From Paramecium pentaurelia (lineage: Eukaryota > Ciliophora > Oligohymenophorea > Peniculida > Parameciidae), in contig CAJJDO010000007.1 in assembly GCA_905183005.1 (NCBI GenBank), positions 799,736-863,735 of the forward strand: a stretch of 64,000 nt of DNA, written 5' to 3'. Both the position numbers and the translations under genes were made by a program. Under the pieces are notes generated by a model, which did not search any database, was not told the origin of the DNA, and saw nothing but the letters and a program-made list of their open reading frames with translations. Below, one piece after another: positions 12,818 to 25,600 of this stretch (the stretch's first letter is position 1; every line of letters starts with the position of its first letter).

Positions 12818-13567
12818 TCATTCTCCATTTAAACTTGTACATTATTCAGGCTTGATACAAGCCGTTGCATTCCAGCACTCTAATGGTTCATCTATAACAA
12901 TAGGATTTCCATTTGAGTCAATTGTATTATTGTTACATTATAAGTAAGTACAGGAACATTTTAGCAATTCACTATTGAAAAAATTCTAAATAATTTCTCC
13001 ATTCATTTCACATTCTACATCTAATTAACATTGTTCAAAAAGATAATTTAATTTCAAATGTTCTGTTAAATTTTAAGCACAATTACAAGGTGATGGAAAA
13101 GGATTGCCTAGATTAATAGAGTCTGAGCAAGCCATTCCATAACCAATGCTCATAGATTCAAATCTGGTCATACAAAAATCATGATACATACACTATTCGT
13201 CCACCCAATCAGTAGGTTAATTACATTTCACACAATCTTCACTAGGTGTAAATAAATCTATTTCGCAAAATTTTCTACAATCATTATTAAAACCTCCATA
13301 GTTTTTCCCACACCAATTTCCGTACTAAAATGTTTCAGATAATTCCCATAATTAGAGTATTGAATTATTACAATCCTTATTAAAAGATTGACTTATGAAA
13401 AAAGTAGTTTTTAATTATGATTCTACAAATTTAAATTATTGTTGTGTTCCCATAAAGCATCTTTTATTTATAATTGTTTATAACAGATCCTTCTAAATAA
13501 GAAGTTTTTTAGTATTTGAAATAAAAGTTAAGGCAAATAAAGAAAATAAAATCAATATATTAATCAT
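12818..13567 (-). CDS. Secreted phospholipase A2-like protein
   Basis: An intronless 249-residue frame. Residues 1-17 (MINILILFSLFALTFIS) form a clear signal peptide. The centre has the two hallmarks of secreted PLA2: a calcium-loop-like stretch YGNWCGKNYGG (about residues 82-92) and the catalytic CxxHDxC block CMYHDFC (about 130-136), preceded by DWVDEQ. The His-Asp pair is the catalytic dyad that hydrolyses the sn-2 ester of phospholipids. The protein has about 20 cysteines overall, consistent with secretion or a digestive vacuole. It is longer than classic 14-kDa enzymes and has an extra cysteine-rich C-terminal part. The loop spacing differs from vertebrate group I/II enzymes, so activity is inferred. 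A truncated duplicate of its 5' half lies at 14124-14675. Confidence 0.8.
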
Positions 13568-13797
13568 TTTTATAATATCTAAAGAAAATGGAAAATTTAT
13601 ATTCTTTTTGGTGGATCATCAAAAAAGAACTTTGAATTAAAAATATGATTATTATCTACAACAAAATAGAATTAATAATAATTATTGATGTAATTTTGGG
13701 TTAAATCTTAGTATAAAAAAGTGTTATTAAAATTTTAACAAGATAATTAAATATCATTAAGATTTATCTTTAAAAACAATTGTGAAAAAATTATAAA

Positions 13798-14122
13798 TCA
13801 ATTTTTAAATCTAAAAGACTTAGTTTTTTTTTTGGAATTTTGAGGTTATTGCTCAAAAATCATTTTTCTTGTCAACATATTTACTACAGGAGATTATTTT
13901 ATTATTTGCTATTAAGCTAATTATCTTTTTTGTTAATGTTAATTATCTAATCTTGATTATGATATCTTATATTTAATTGAATCTTAATAATTTGGATGAA
14001 AAATGTTTATTTTTTCACTGAATGAATAGAGATCTTTAATTTTAGAATTTTATGAGAAACTTCTTATTTTATATTGCTCATTTTATGAGAAAAATGAACT
14101 TACAGTCTTTTATCCATCAAAT
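13798..14122 (-). other. Truncated first copy of the Q-rich gene 3' end
   Basis: The same coding end, including the TGA, is present in full context at 14906 onward. This copy breaks at the N at 14123 and belongs to the assembly duplication. Confidence 0.75.
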
Positions 14123-14123
14123 N

Positions 14124-14675
14124 TACATCTAATTAACATTGTTCAAAAAGATAATTTAATTTCAAATGTTCTGTTAAATTTTAAGCACAATTACAAGGTG
14201 ATGGAAAAGGATTGCCTAGATTAATAGAGTCTGAGCAAGCCATTCCATAACCAATGCTCATAGATTCAAATCTGGTCATACAAAAATCATGATACATACA
14301 CTATTCGTCCACCCAATCAGTAGGTTAATTACATTTCACACAATCTTCACTAGGTGTAAATAAATCTATTTCGCAAAATTTTCTACAATCATTATTAAAA
14401 CCTCCATAGTTTTTCCCACACCAATTTCCGTACTAAAATGTTTCAGATAATTCCCATAATTAGAGTATTGAATTATTACAATCCTTATTAAAAGATTGAC
14501 TTATGAAAAAAGTAGTTTTTAATTATGATTCTACAAATTTAAATTATTGTTGTGTTCCCATAAAGCATCTTTTATTTATAATTGTTTATAACAGATCCTT
14601 CTAAATAAGAAGTTTTTTAGTATTTGAAATAAAAGTTAAGGCAAATAAAGAAAATAAAATCAATATATTAATCAT
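14124..14675 (-). other. Truncated second copy of the phospholipase A2-like gene
   Basis: This repeats the signal peptide, the calcium-loop-like motif and the catalytic block of the complete gene at 12818-13567 and ends at the N. I saw no difference between the copies. It is best read as an assembly artefact and not as a second gene. Confidence 0.8.
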
Positions 14676-14905
14676 TTTTATAATATCTAAAGAAAATGGA
14701 AAATTTATATTCTTTTTGGTGGATCATCAAAAAAGAACTTTGAATTAAAAATATGATTATTATCTACAACAAAATAGAATTAATAATAATTATTGATGTA
14801 ATTTTGGGTTAAATCTTAGTATAAAAAAGTGTTATTAAAATTTTAACAAGATAATTAAATATCATTAAGATTTATCTTTAAAAACAATTGTGAAAAAATT
14901 ATAAA

Positions 14906-16142
14906 TCAATTTTTAAATCTAAAAGACTTAGTTTTTTTTTTGGAATTTTGAGGTTATTGCTCAAAAATCATTTTTCTTGTCAACATATTTACTACAGGAG
15001 ATTATTTTATTATTTGCTATTAAGCTAATTATCTTTTTTGTTAATGTTAATTATCTAATCTTGATTATGATATCTTATATTTAATTGAATCTTAATAATT
15101 TGGATGAAAAATGTTTATTTTTTCACTGAATGAATAGAGATCTTTAATTTTAGAATTTTATGAGAAACTTCTTATTTTATATTGCTCATTTTATGAGAAA
15201 AATGAACTTACAGTCTTTTATCCATCAAATTAATCAGTTTTAATAACATCGGCTGGTGTAAATTATATATTTGGAATTGTAATTGAGTTCTACTTGAATT
15301 ACATTAATTAAATATGTTTTTCAAACTAATCCATATCTAAATCGACAGCCCAATTCAAAGATTTCTTTATATGAGTATTCTATTACATCAACTATTAGAA
15401 TAATTTATCCATATTTTATTCCCTGCTTTAAAAATATAGAATTTAATCATCTTACGCTCTACCTATAAATAAGTAATTTACTTGTCTATTGAAAGTAAAT
15501 CATAAAGTTTTAAATGAGTCTTTTTGAAATATTAGCTTAAATTCTTATTGTTATTAATATTAATCTACCATTCAGGTTATGTACTCTTTCTTTATTATAA
15601 TAATTAAGTTATTGATAATTATTATTGTTATTATAATGATTCGTTATTCTATGAGTCTTAATCTTAACTATGAATCTTTATAATAATAAAATATAATACT
15701 CACTCGCTTAACTATGTCATTATTTGTTAGCTTTCTATTTGCAATTTCCAATTATAATTTACATTCAGTGAAGATGGATTAAATGAGTTAAATAAATACT
15801 CCTTATTTACCATCATACATGTTTGATAAACAATTATAAATGGTTGGCTGAAATGTTGATGCTTTTGATCTAAATATAGATTTTTTAGCCAACAAAACTT
15901 AATAAGCTTCAGCAAGTCTGGCAATAAATCGATGCAATAATCTAATGTATGATAATAAGAGTATACTTAACTTCGTTTTCATTATTTAATTATTTATTAT
16001 GAAATTATTTTAGAAATTTTCTTTCAGTGTTATCGTAATATTCATATTGTTCTGTTAACTCTTCACTATCTTTATTCGGTAACTAATCTAAATTAAATAA
16101 TTCTTTGAATAATAGATTTAGAGTTTCTTGATCTAGCTACAT
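14906..16142 (-). CDS. Unknown Q-rich protein, exon structure partly resolved
   Basis: The frame begins MQLDQETLNLLFKELF. An intron at 15942-15966 (25 nt) leads into a helical stretch (LLHRFIARLAEAYQ). Further introns between about 15720 and 15430 shift the frame and I could not place all of them. The last exon is long and open, with NWAVDLDMDQFEKHIQL and a basic, Ser/Gln-rich tail ending SKKKTKSFRFKN before TGA. No known domain is visible. The duplicated 3' end at 13798-14122 is an assembly copy. The coding nature is well supported by the two end exons; function is unknown. Confidence 0.6.
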
Positions 16143-16583
16143 TTTATATTTATTAATGTTATTAATTTCAATATAATTATATAAATTCAATTATTTTATT
16201 AGATAATTAACAATAAATTTGAGAAGAAGAAATCAGTTATTTTTCCAAAAATGAAAAAAGATGTTTTTGCAATCAAGTAATTAATCATTAATTAAATGAA
16301 TATTCATTTATTATTTATATATTATTTTTTTTTCTATATCAATCAAATAATTTAACATAATTTTATTAAAATGAATATTATTTATAATAAATATTATAAA
16401 ACAATAAGTGTCCTAAACAATAAAAATATTTCTAAAATTCTATTTTTAAACTCATTTTAAAAGACACTTAAATTTCTTCTAAGTCAAAATTAAAGAATAA
16501 TAGTATTTAAAATAGATAATTTTAGATTTATTAATGTTTTCATTTTTATTACAATTCTTATTCAATAAAATAACTAAATAATT
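16143..16583. other. AT-rich intergenic stretch between divergent genes
   Basis: No frame is supported. It lies between the 5' end of the minus-strand Q-rich gene and the start of the plus-strand DHHC gene, so both promoters should be here. No specific element could be picked out. Confidence 0.45.
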
Positions 16584-17281
16584 ATGAGTTTGGATTCGTC
16601 TTAAAAGTGCGATGAAGAAACTGGATTAAAATCTATAGCTCCTGAACCTTTAGAACTTGATGAAACTTACTAAACCCCGGTTGATATAAGATGGGGAAAT
16701 TGTTACCCATTAGTTATAAAAAACAATATTCCAAAAATTGTTATTGGCCCTCATTGTAATATTTTAAATATTATTAAATAGGGCCATTGTTTATTTTTGC
16801 ATATTCTTTATTTATTGCAGCTAGTATCTTTTTAATAGGATGGCATTTTACAAGTACATCATCTGAATTTATAAAATGGGCAACTTTTATAGTTTGTGTC
16901 AATCAATGTTGGAGTTATGCTTGGGTAGCTTTAATTAACCCAGGAGTAATTAATTACGATAAAAATAATTCTATGGATAATAGACCAAGATGTTCACAAT
17001 AATTAAACATAGAAAATGATAGCAAAACTTGGTATTGTAGTGTGTGTAAATTATTATAATTGCATGGTACAGTTCATTGTAGGGATTGTGATTTATGTAT
17101 CTAGGAAATGGATCATCATTGTCCATGGACAGGAAAATGTATTGGAAAAGGAAACATAAAATAATTTTATTATTTTCTAGTAAGTACTTTAATATTTATG
17201 ATTTTTAATATTATTGGTTCATTAACATAATTAGATGGATCATTAAATGGAACTAGAAGAAAAGTTAAATAAGGAAATTGA
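16584..17281 (+). CDS. DHHC-type palmitoyltransferase, short form
   Basis: One intron (16756-16781, 26 nt) leaves 224 codons, 223 residues. Two hydrophobic segments come first (WPLFIFAYSLFIAASIFLIG and a second one around the Cys-Trp run), then the cysteine-rich domain CSVC...HCRDCDLC...MDHHCPWTGKCIGKGN, then a third membrane segment (FYYFLVSTLIFMIFNIIG). The DHHC cysteine carries the palmitate during transfer to protein cysteines, usually at Golgi or plasma membrane. The protein stops soon after the third segment, so the fourth membrane helix and the TTxE motif usual in the family are missing. It may be a truncated enzyme or the end may be affected by an unseen intron or error. The catalytic domain itself is intact. 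Confidence 0.88.
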
Positions 17282-17783
17282 ATAAATTTAATATATATTG
17301 TAATTTATTGTTTTTTATAATCTAAATTTCTTAATATAAATATCTATAATATATAAATTTTAAACAAATAATATTATTAATAATAATTTAATTAAAAGAA
17401 CTAAATATTTTTTTCTATTAAAATCCTTTGAACATTTTATAAAGAGGTTTTTAGAAATGAATAACAAATCTCATTATATTTAATTTCTATTAAGTTTAAG
17501 ATAATTTAAAGTCAAAATAAACCTTTTTTTTCTTTTGTAAAACATAAAAATATTATTTTATTTGATTTAATTTTTATCCTTATTTTTGTAATTTAAACTC
17601 TAAATATTTTAAGCTCAATTAATTTTGGAATTAGCTTCTAAATTCTTTTAAATGTTTTCATTTTCTAATATAATTCTTCTTCCTAAGTCAATTATGCTTA
17701 AGATTAATCTATAAATTACTATTATCTTAAATTAAACTAAAGTTATTTTAGTATTGAAATCTAAATTCATTTTATAGGATCAA
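17282..17783. other. AT-rich intergenic stretch
   Basis: No supported gene. Long T and A runs, no recognisable signals. Confidence 0.45.
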
Positions 17784-18052
17784 AATGAGTTTTGAGTTTG
17801 AATGTGATTTGGAAGGAATTGATTGCTCCAATAAAAAACTTTGTAATCAAATACTTATTGTTCATTAGCCTAAATCCAATTATTACACAATATAAAAGTT
17901 TTTCTTATTATAAATTTCAAAAATATTTTCTTGGAAACCGATATGAAGTTTAAATAAAAGGTTAGGGTTTATTTATTAATATCGTTTTGAGTGACTATCC
18001 TAAAATGATTTTCACTTTTGCAGATTCTTCTGTTTTTTAAGTAGGTTCGTGA
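17784..18052 (+). CDS. Possible short gene or gene remnant
   Basis: A frame starts MSFEFECDLEGIDCSNKK, followed by a plausible 26-nt GTA...TAG intron near 17853-17878. After it, two different frames look coding. One, in phase with the intron, ends at a TGA near 18000. The other holds a more protein-like stretch (LGNRYEVQIKG, then FTFADSSVFQVGS) ending at a TGA near 18052, but it does not join in phase. Either an intron is missed or this is decaying sequence. It precedes the casein kinase gene by fewer than 100 bp. No family recognised. Confidence 0.3.
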
Positions 18053-18139
18053 GTATTTAAATTTGAGATGTATTCAAAAATTATCTTATAGCATGGAATG
18101 TTTAATTATATTCTTACATAAATTATTAAAATAATCTGT

Positions 18140-19571
18140 ATGAAATAACTCAAAATTAATAATCAGTTCGTCACTTAAAAGAAGATTTCTTAAGGGTCCT
18201 TTGGAATAGTTTTTTAAGGAATAGATTAAAAAAATGGAAATTAAGTAGCTATAAAGGTTGAAAGACCAGAAAATGAACACTTACATTCTCTTGATAAGGA
18301 AATTGAAATTTTATCAAGATTATCAAATATTATAGGAGTGCCATAAATATTTTATCATGGTTGGGAGGATTCGTATAATGTTATTGTCATGGAATTGTTA
18401 TAGAAAGATCTGGCTTCCATCCTTAAATAAAGGAAAAAATTTAGTTTAAAATCTGTTTTCTAACTATCAATAGAACTGGTTTTAATATTAGAATAAATAC
18501 ACAAACAAGGTGTTCTACATAGAGACTTAAAACCTGAGAATATGATGTTGGATGATAAAAATAAGGTGTATCTAATTGATTTTGGAATAAGTAAAATCTA
18601 TATTCGCAAAAATGGAATTTTAATGTATTATCTTAAATTATGAAAAAAAGGCCTTTTAAGGATCGACTTCCTTTCATAGGTACTTCAAGATATGCTTCAA
18701 TAGCAGCACATAAAGGATTTGAATTAGGAAGAAAGGATGATTTAGAGTCATTATTTTATGTTATGTTATATTGTTTAAAAGGGTATCAGCTTGAAAATAG
18801 TATTAGTTTAGTAATTTACCATGGCAAAACATAAAGCATGTACCTGATGATTAAAAGACTTAAAAAATAGGATAGATGAAAGAGAATATAGAAGTTAAAG
18901 AACTTTTTAAAGATTTACCAATTGAATTCATAAAAATTTAAGAGTAACAAAATTAAACCATATTAAGGTATTTGAGAAAATTGAATTATGCATCTGAACC
19001 AGATTATAAGACAATTGTGAATTTGATTTAATAAGCAGCTAAACATGCTAATATTGTTATGGATCATAAGTATGAATGGGAAACTTAATTGTTTAATTAT
19101 GATAAAAATATGAATAGATATGGAACTTTATAAATTGATGAATTGCCACAAAAGTAATATGAAAAGTTTTCTTCTAATTTATTAAATTGCAATAATTTAC
19201 TTGCTTAAACTCCTTCAAAATTTTAATAATTATAGCCTCCCACAACTAAATAAGAATCCTAATAAAATAGTTATAGTAATTATGGCAGTGGGAATCAAAA
19301 TTTAAGTATATATAATTCAATGGGAATCATTTATTAGAGATCTATAGAGGAAATTAGTGAGGAAGTTTAAGAACCAATTCCAGATGAATTGAAAAGTCAC
19401 AATAAGATATACTTATAAACTTTGCCTGATTAATTGAAAAAACCATAACCATTATTTAAAACAACTTAATTTGATGATTATGAATATTACAAAGAAGATA
19501 ACTTATTATCTGAAAAATATCATAGTTTAAGTGCTTAAATTACTACTATATTTTAAATTCATAAGAAATGA
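18140..19571 (+). CDS. Casein kinase 1 family protein kinase
   Basis: Introns at 18625-18650 and 18783-18811 leave 459 codons, 458 residues. The kinase domain occupies about residues 10-290: glycine loop SQGSFGIVFQG, catalytic lysine in VAIKVE, catalytic loop HRDLKPENMM, DFG in LIDFGISK, and the CK1-type activation segment PFIGTSRYASIAAHKG followed by ELGRKDDLESL and LPWQN. CK1 kinases phosphorylate Ser/Thr next to acidic or pre-phosphorylated residues. The C-terminal 150 residues are a Gln/Asn/Ser-rich tail without a domain. The first intron ends in AAAG, not the common TAG, but it is the only way to restore the conserved activation segment. CK1 genes are highly multiplied in Paramecium, so a precise orthologue cannot be named. 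Confidence 0.9.
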
Positions 19572-19671
19572 TTTCTATTTTATTTTCATTTTTGTAATTA
19601 AATTTAGAAACTCAAATTAATATATTAGAAGTAGAGAATACTTTGAATTTTAATATTTATTTTATTATTTG

Positions 19672-22600
19672 ATGGACCCGGCAAAATAATATTTAGTTAA
19701 TTGTGTTTAGGCTCTTCTTAATTTGCCTCAAACTCCTCAAGGTTTAGCTACAGGGTAAACATTAGATAAATTTATGATTGGTTAAGAGAAACAATGTTTA
19801 ATTCTTTAATACATGTAAGGTTAAGGATTAAAATTATTTAATCCTAGTAAAGTTGGTAAAATGAAATGCAATATTTAGATGAATTAAATCCATAAACTAA
19901 ATTGATTGCCATAACTAAAATTGAAACAGATGTAATAACTGAGGATAATTATTTTACTAATCTCACAGTCTAATTATTATCACCTAATGTAGTAACAGAA
20001 TTAAGTAATCATTTATCATTGATCTATTAACCATTAATGGGAGCTGGTGTTGATGATAAAATTAAAAAAAAGTTATCAGGATTCAAGTAATAAAATTAGA
20101 TTTAAATTATTAGGCAAGTGTTATAAGGACTTTAAGATAATGATTTAGATAATATATAAACAGAATAGAGAAATGTTAGTCGACCAATTGATGAAATAGA
20201 ATAATGGTTGAGAATTTCATAATCTGCAACAAGTTCAGAAAGTTAATAAAGAACAGCAAATCAAATTTGTCAGATTTACTAAAAGGTTACATAACTATGG
20301 AAAGATGTTAAATAATTAGAGATAAACAAATTTTCAGATCTGTTGGATCAAACTTTGGTATGTCTTGATGAGTTATTCACTTAACAGTTATATAATGAAT
20401 AAAAACTATAAGTGATGTTATCCTCTATTTATAATTAGATTATAATCAAATTATAACACTTAATACCATAAGGATAATAAATTTTTAGTAATTCTTAATA
20501 ACAAAAACTTCTTTTATTGGAATGTTAAAAAATGATTAGAATGTTCGGAGAAAATTTAAGGAAATACTTTGAATATGATTGGAAAATTAATCCTAATATG
20601 CATGAATTTGAATAAATAGAGAAGAGATTGAGTGATCTAATTGAATTGAAAAGTATTTATGAAGAATTAAAGAGAAGCAATTTAGACTAAGATTTCTTTA
20701 AAGAACTATTTGAGATTAATCCATTTATGTCAATAGGTTAAGATTCTTTGTTTAATGTTGCTTACAAAAAAGTACTTAATAATTTAGAGAGTGCTGAATA
20801 AGAAATCTTAAATCTTTTAAGATAATAGATTTTTAAATAATAAGTAATGAAGGAGAATCCATTATAAACTATTAGAGAGATGCAAAGATGGACTGGATTA
20901 TTATCTAGAAATTCTATATAGAAACATTTTTTAACAGAACGTGATTCATTGATAACTTCAATTACAAATATGATTTCTAAAATTGAATAAGAATTTAATA
21001 CTAGATCAGGAGCTGCTTTTCTTGATGATGGAGATGAAGAGAAATTACCTTATTAAATTGGATTCACTAAAAATATACATTAAATTGTATGGTGTAAATC
21101 ATTGATTGGTAAAGTTAAAAGAATCATTTAATTAATTTAATAATTATTTAATGATATTAAAAAATCAGCTCAATTTATTGTTATGTGTTAAAATCTTATA
21201 AAATAAGTATAATAGTTTGAATAAGAATTATTTGATTAATGGAGAAGAGAAATTGATTAATAATTAAAGTAGAATGAAATATCTTTACAGATTTCAGGAA
21301 AATTGATGGAAATTGATATGTAAGATGGTTTAGTAAGAGTTAATTATTCAGATAAATTAGTATAATTAATAAAGGAAGTGAGATAATTATGTGAACTTGG
21401 CTATAGAAGAAATATATCAAATGAAATACATACAATTGTAGAAACAGGAAAGAAATTTTATAAAGAAGCTCTTACTTTGAAATCTATAGCAAGTTTCTAT
21501 AATTAAATGTCTGATTAAATTATTGAATGTTAAAAACCTATGTTAATCAATTAAGCAGTAAAATTTGAAGATACTGTAAAAAATTCAAAAAAAAAAAATA
21601 GTATCACTTGGGAAAACACTCAAGAATTAGAAAATTATGTTTAAAAAGTTTAAGAATCTGCTAATGAAATTATGTAAGAAAATAAAAGATTAAGAAAAAA
21701 TCATTAATAAATAATTGATAATGTTTGTATTTTATTTTAGATTGAATTGAAATAAAAGAATTTATGGAAAGAGAAAGTTGATTAAATAAAAAAAATAATT
21801 GATTAGACATGCAATAATATTGATGGTAAATTTACAGTTGGATGGAGAACTCATATTGATTTTTAATTATATAAGGCTTTAGAATTTTAATATAAGAAAG
21901 GATTCTAAGAAATGGATCATGCTATTAATGAGATATAAGCAGATCTTATTATTAAAAATGGTTAGGTTGTATATAAGCCATCTATTGAAGAATTAAGAGA
22001 AAAATACTATAATGAATTAAAAAAATATATATAATATCCATCTTAATTTATAGGTGTTGGAGGGAATAATGATATTTATATGTTGATGCCAGAAAGGAAT
22101 GCTGTATTTGTTATATAAGTTTATGAGAAAAGTGAATAGATATTTGAAAAATTAATTAGTTTAAGTAGTCAATATATGAGTTGGTCAGTAGTTGCATTAT
22201 TAGATGCTGAACAATTATAATTATAATTGGGTAATTTAGAAGAATGGGAAAAATTCATGAAAGAGGTTAGATAGAGAAGAAAAGAATTAGAAAAAATTAA
22301 TGATTATTAAAAGATTGAATGCTTTAATATTAATATAAGTATGTTTAAGTAATAAATTGATGAATTATTAACTAAATTAGTAGATAATATGTTAAATGAA
22401 TTAAAAAATTAAATTAAAAATAATATAATTGAAATTGAATTATTTTTAAGTGAAACATAATAGAAATTATCATAAAAACCATAAAATATGAATGAAATGA
22501 ATGAAGCATAAAAAAAATATGTTGATATAAAAGCATAGAAATTTGAAATGACTTAAAAAATGCAAGATTGTTAATAGAAATAAAAATTAATTAATTCTTT

Positions 22601-25600
22601 AAGTTCATAATCTCAAGCCTAGAATCCCATACTATTATAATTATAATAAATAAATAAAAATTGGGAGAATTTTGAATTATTAATTGGAGATTTTGATTCA
22701 ATTTTAGCTGAATAAACTAAACAATTAAAAAAGGATATGTAAGCAAGAGCTAAGGAAGTAGATAGTGAAATTGAAAAATTTTATTCAAGATATTCAGCTG
22801 TTAAACCAAAATAATTAAGTGAATTAGATAGATAATCAGCAAATGAATTAGCAGAGAATATGTTACAATGGAGATAATAATGGAAATAATTAGATGAAAA
22901 GATTTAGACTCTTATTAAAGATCATTAACATTTCGAAATGGAAGTTCCAACCTTTACTTAATATGAGAAGGTTAAGGTTGAAATGACAGAATCAGAAGTA
23001 GTATGGGGTTATTATGATAAATTTTAATAAAATATTAATAATTTAGGAAAAGAAGATTGGTTGAGTTTTAGAACTAAATTATACATGTTTTAAGAATTAT
23101 TATTACAAGAATAAGAATAATTAAAGGCAGAATTAAACAAAGGTACATTTACTAAAAAGGAGGCAATTATCAATTATATCTATTCTTAAATTGAATTATA
23201 TCTCAAAATAAATCCATTATTAAAATTAATAGTTGGAGATGCATTTGAACCTGAACATTGGACTAATTTGTTTATGATTCTTAAGTAAAAGGAAATGAAA
23301 AAAGAAAAATTACTATTCAAAGACTTACTTAATTGTGATAAATTAATATTAGATAAATAAAATGATATTAGAGAATTATAAGCAAGAGCATAAGGAGAAA
23401 TTACATTGAGAGAAGCTATCTTTGAATTGAAAACATGGTGTGATACTTCAGAATTTGATTTAACTGATTATACTAATAATAACAGAGTCACTCCATTAAT
23501 TAAAGAATGGAAAGAATTAATGACAAAAGTTAGTGATAATTAATCATTATTAGCATCTTTAAAGGAATCCAAATTCATCAGTAGATTCAAAGATTAAGTT
23601 GATTAATTTGAATTGAAATTAGGTGGTATTGATGAATATTTATCCAAATTATAAATTATCTAAAGAAAATGGGTGTATTTGGAGCCTATTTTTGTAAGAG
23701 GAGCATTACCATAAGAATAAGCAAGATTTAGAAGATTAGATGAAGATTTCAGAAATATAATGTTAGGAATTCAAAGAGATCAAAAGGTAGTTTCTTTATG
23801 TAGTATTCCAGGTATCAAAGATACTTTGGATACAGTTTTAGATTAATTAGAAAGATGTTAGAAGGCATTGAATGATTATTTAGAAGAAAAAAGAGGCAAG
23901 TTTCCAAGATTTTACTTTTTGGGAGATGATGATTTATTAGAAATATTGGGTCAATCATAGAATCCTCAAGTCATTTAGATGCATCTGAAGAAATTATTTG
24001 CTGGAATAAATTCTGTAGAATTCAGTAAGGATAATACTTAAATTTATTCTATGTTATCATCTTAAAAGGAATAAGTTCAATTTAATAATTCTATTTAAGT
24101 AAATGATATTGTAGAGAGTTGGTTATCAGTATTATCATCAAATATGAAAGAGACATTGAGTTTATTATTAAAATAATGCTTAAAAGAGTAGAATATGGAT
24201 TTCAATAAATTCCCATCTTAAATTCTTTGTTTGTCAGAGGAGTAATCTATATATAAAATATTAATAGAATTAAATTCACTGAATAAGCAGTATCAGCATT
24301 GAATTCAAATAAGTTACCTTAATTCAAATAGACATAGTTAAAATTATTAGATTAATATACTTAATTGAATGCACAATCTTCAAATAATTTTCTATTACAA
24401 TTAAAATTAAAATCATTGATTTTAGATCTTATTCATCATTTAGATATAATAAATTAACTCAATGACAATAAGGTTTCAGTATTATCAGATTGGTATTGGT
24501 ATAAATAATTAAAATATGAATATTAAAAAGATGCACAAATAATAATGTGTAAAGCAAGATTTGATTATACATATGAATATCAAGGAAATGGTTAAAAATT
24601 AGTGCATACACCATTAACAGATAAATGCTATTTAACATTGACTTAAGGAATGTCTATGGGTTATGGAGGTAATCCTTATGGTCCAGCAGGTACAGGTAAG
24701 ACAGAATCTGTTAAAGCATTGGGATAATTATTTGGTAGATAAGTGTTGGTTTTCAATTGTGATGAAGGAATAGATTTCAAGAGTATGGGACGTATATTCA
24801 TGGGATTAGTTAAATGTGGAGCATGGGGTTGTTTTGATGAATTCAATAGATTGTTAGAAGAATAATTGTCAGCAATATCTTAATAAATTTAAATAATTTA
24901 AAATGCTATTAAAGAGAATTCATAATCTATGACTTTGATGGGTTAGACCTGTATAGTTAATAAGGATTCAGGTATATTTGTGACATTGAATCCTGCAGGT
25001 AAGAATTATGGAGGAAGATCAAAATTACCAGATAATTTAAAGTAGTTATTTAGACCTGTCGCTATGTCAATACCAGATAATGAATTGATTGCTGAAGTCT
25101 TACTATATTCTGAAGGATTCAAGAATGCTAAGATTTTAGCAGAGAAAATAATCACAATATTTACATTATCAAGACAATTGTTAAGTCCATAATAACATTA
25201 TGATTGGGGATTAAGAGCACTTAAAACTATATTAACGGTAGCAGGATAAATTATATAAGAAGAAAGAAAATAGGGAATAACAATTAATGAAACAATTGAA
25301 TCAGAGTTACTAATTAAATCTATTAGAATTAATACAATGTCAAAATTGACTTATCATGATACAAAGAAATTTGTTTAATTGGTTTAAGATGTTTTTCCTA
25401 GTATCAATAGTTAAGATATTATCTATGAGAAATTAACTAATGCAATAAAAGAAGTATTATAAAGCATGAAATTGAGTGAAATAGATAATCAAATTGCAAA
25501 GATTCTATAGTTTTATGAAGCAACCAAATAGAGAATGGGTGTAGTTTTAGTAGGTCCATCTGGTTGTGGTAAAACTACAATATGGAAGGTTTTAAAGAAA

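Larger units (their letters stand above)
13016..15230. repeat. 1.1-kb direct repeat around a single N (likely unmerged overlap)
   Basis: Bases 13016-14122 recur at 14124-15230 with offset 1108, and the junction is the single N at 14123. The repeat cuts through two minus-strand genes. The phospholipase gene is complete in the first copy (its 5' part reappears at 14124-14675), and the next gene is complete in the second copy (its 3' part also appears at 13798-14122). Merging the copies leaves one complete version of each gene. Confidence 0.88.

Noticed and set aside
15727..15924. 65-codon minus-strand frame in standard code
   Set aside because: It is an out-of-phase reading of an exon of the Q-rich gene.
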